DNA from: Pratylenchus scribneri
Taxonomy: Eukaryota; Nematoda; Chromadorea; Rhabditida; Pratylenchidae
Assembly: GCA_030063045.1 (NCBI GenBank)
Contig: JAQSEB010000166.1
Location: 405,001 to 469,000 of the forward strand
DNA length: 64,000 nt
Reading direction: 5' to 3'
In this document: piece by piece, positions 62,701 to 64,000 of the stretch
How positions within the stretch are numbered: position 1 is the stretch's first letter
Layout: every line of letters starts with the position of its first letter
Position numbers and translations under genes: made by a program
Notes under the pieces: model-generated
Databases searched by the model: none
What the model was told of the DNA's origin: nothing
Seen by the model: only the letters and a program-made list of their open reading frames with translations

Positions 62701-64000
62701 GGTTTTGAACTTTTTTGAATTTTTTTAATTCTATCATATTCTCCATCAAATTCTACAGGCGAACGTCAATTTATTTTCTTATAATTCCTCCATATTGATT
62801 TTTCATAAATTTTTGAATATATTATATCCATATATGGGGTATTTAAGGGGTGTGTAACATTTTATGGCCTAGGTTTTGAACTTTTTTGAATTTTTTTAAT
62901 TCTATCGTATTCTCCATCAAATTCTATAGGCGAACGTCACTTTATTTTTATTCAATTCCTCCATATTGATTTTTCATAAATTTTTGAATATATTATATCC
63001 ATATATGGGGTATTTAAGGGGTGTGTAACATTTTATGGCCTAGGTTTTGAACTTTTTTGAATTTTTTTAATTCTATCGTATTTTCCATCAAATTCTACAG
63101 GCGAACGTCAATTTATTTTTATTCAATTCCTCCATATTGATTTTTCATAAATTTTTGAATATATTATATCCATATATATGGGGTATTTAAGGGGTGTGTA
63201 ACATTTTATGGCCTAGGTTTTGAACTTTTTTGAATTTTTTTATTTCTATCGTATTCTTCATCAAATTCTACAGGCGAACGTCAATTTATTTTCTTATAAT
63301 TCCTCCATATTGATTTTTCATAAATTTTTGAATATATTATATCCATATATGGGGTATTTAAGGGGTGTGTAACATTTTATGGCCTAGGTTTTGAACTTTT
63401 TTGAATTTTTTTAATTCTATCGTATTTTCCATCAAATTCTACAGGCGAACGTCAATTTATTTTCTTATAATTCCTCCATATTGATTTTTCATAAATTTTT
63501 GAATATATTATATCCATATATGGGGTATTTAAGGGGTGTGTAATATTTTATGGCCTAGGTTTTGAACTTTTTTGAATTTTTTTAATTCTATCGTATTCTC
63601 CATCAAATTCTATAGGCGAACGTCACTTTATTTTTATTCAATTCCTCCATATTGATTTTTCATAAATTTTTGAATATATTATATCCATATATGGGGTATT
63701 TAAGGGGTGTGTAACATTTTATGGCCTAGGTTTTGAACTTTTTTGAATTTTTTTAATTCTATCGTATTCTCCATCAAATTCTACAGGCGAACGTCAATTT
63801 ATTTTCTTATAATTCCTCCATATTGATTTTTCATAAATTTTTGAATATATTATATCCATATATGGGGTATTTAAGGGGTGTGTAATATTTTATGGCCTAG
63901 GTTTTGAACTTTTTTGAATTTTTTTAATTCTATCGTATTTTCCATCAAATTCTACAGGCAAACGTCAATTTATTTTCTTATAATTCCTCCATATTGATTT

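Larger units (their letters stand above)
48951..64000. repeat. Satellite domain D, second copy (runs off the window)
   Basis: About 88 monomers of 171 bp with the same variant set as the first D domain, entered through the same landmark monomer (offset 43,681). It contains a 17-monomer HOR and isolated A-type monomers, annotated separately. No gene is seen. The right end is cut by the window. Confidence 0.88.

Overview
This window is almost entirely one AT-rich tandem satellite array, about 58.5 kb of head-to-tail monomers of about 171 bp (range about 150-179 bp). It is interrupted once, at 24074-29549, by a 5.48-kb LTR retrotransposon of much higher GC content. I see no host protein gene, tRNA, rRNA, CRISPR array or bacterial operon. 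The organism is a eukaryote and, because BEL/Pao elements are known from metazoans, an animal. The genus cannot be read from this sequence; an invertebrate such as a nematode would fit, but that is only a guess. A homogeneous array of this size with nucleosome-scale monomers suggests centromeric or other constitutive heterochromatin (inference).

The satellite falls into diagnostic subfamilies arranged as domains. A (173/171 bp, second half reads ttaatttcatcgtattctcc) covers 1-2290. B (ttttggaa-type, 164/172 bp) covers 2291-4320. C (ttttgccaatgattc-type, 171/179 bp) covers 4321-5290. D (ttaattctatcgtattttcc-type, 171 bp) covers 5291-20400. A mixed E/A block covers 20401-24073. After the retrotransposon the same order restarts: A 29550-40542, B 40543-43390, C 43391-48950, D 48951 to the window end. 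The window therefore holds two paralogous copies of a 40-kb-class super-repeat. The offset between matching landmarks grows from 28,855 (A) to 38,640 (B) to 43,681 (C/D junction), showing that the A and C domains were separately amplified in the second copy. Within domains there are clear higher-order repeats (HORs): 3,079 bp (18 monomers), 2,910 bp (17), 1,034/861 bp (6/5), 685 bp (4) and 350 bp (2).

The retrotransposon is a BEL/Pao-type element. It has 961- and 957-bp LTRs with TGTCGCT...AGCGACA ends, identical as far as I can compare except for a poly-C run (14 versus 10). It is flanked by a 5-bp CATAT target duplication, with a primer-binding-site candidate, a polypurine tract, and LTR promoter and poly(A) signals. 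Its only recognisable coding sequence is a Gag with a DUF1759 domain, split by a -1 frameshift near 27350-27384. Zinc knuckle, protease, reverse transcriptase, RNase H and integrase are absent, so it is a young, non-autonomous, gag-only (TR-GAG-like) derivative that must have been mobilised in trans. It landed in the palindrome CCATATATATGG carried by one satellite monomer.
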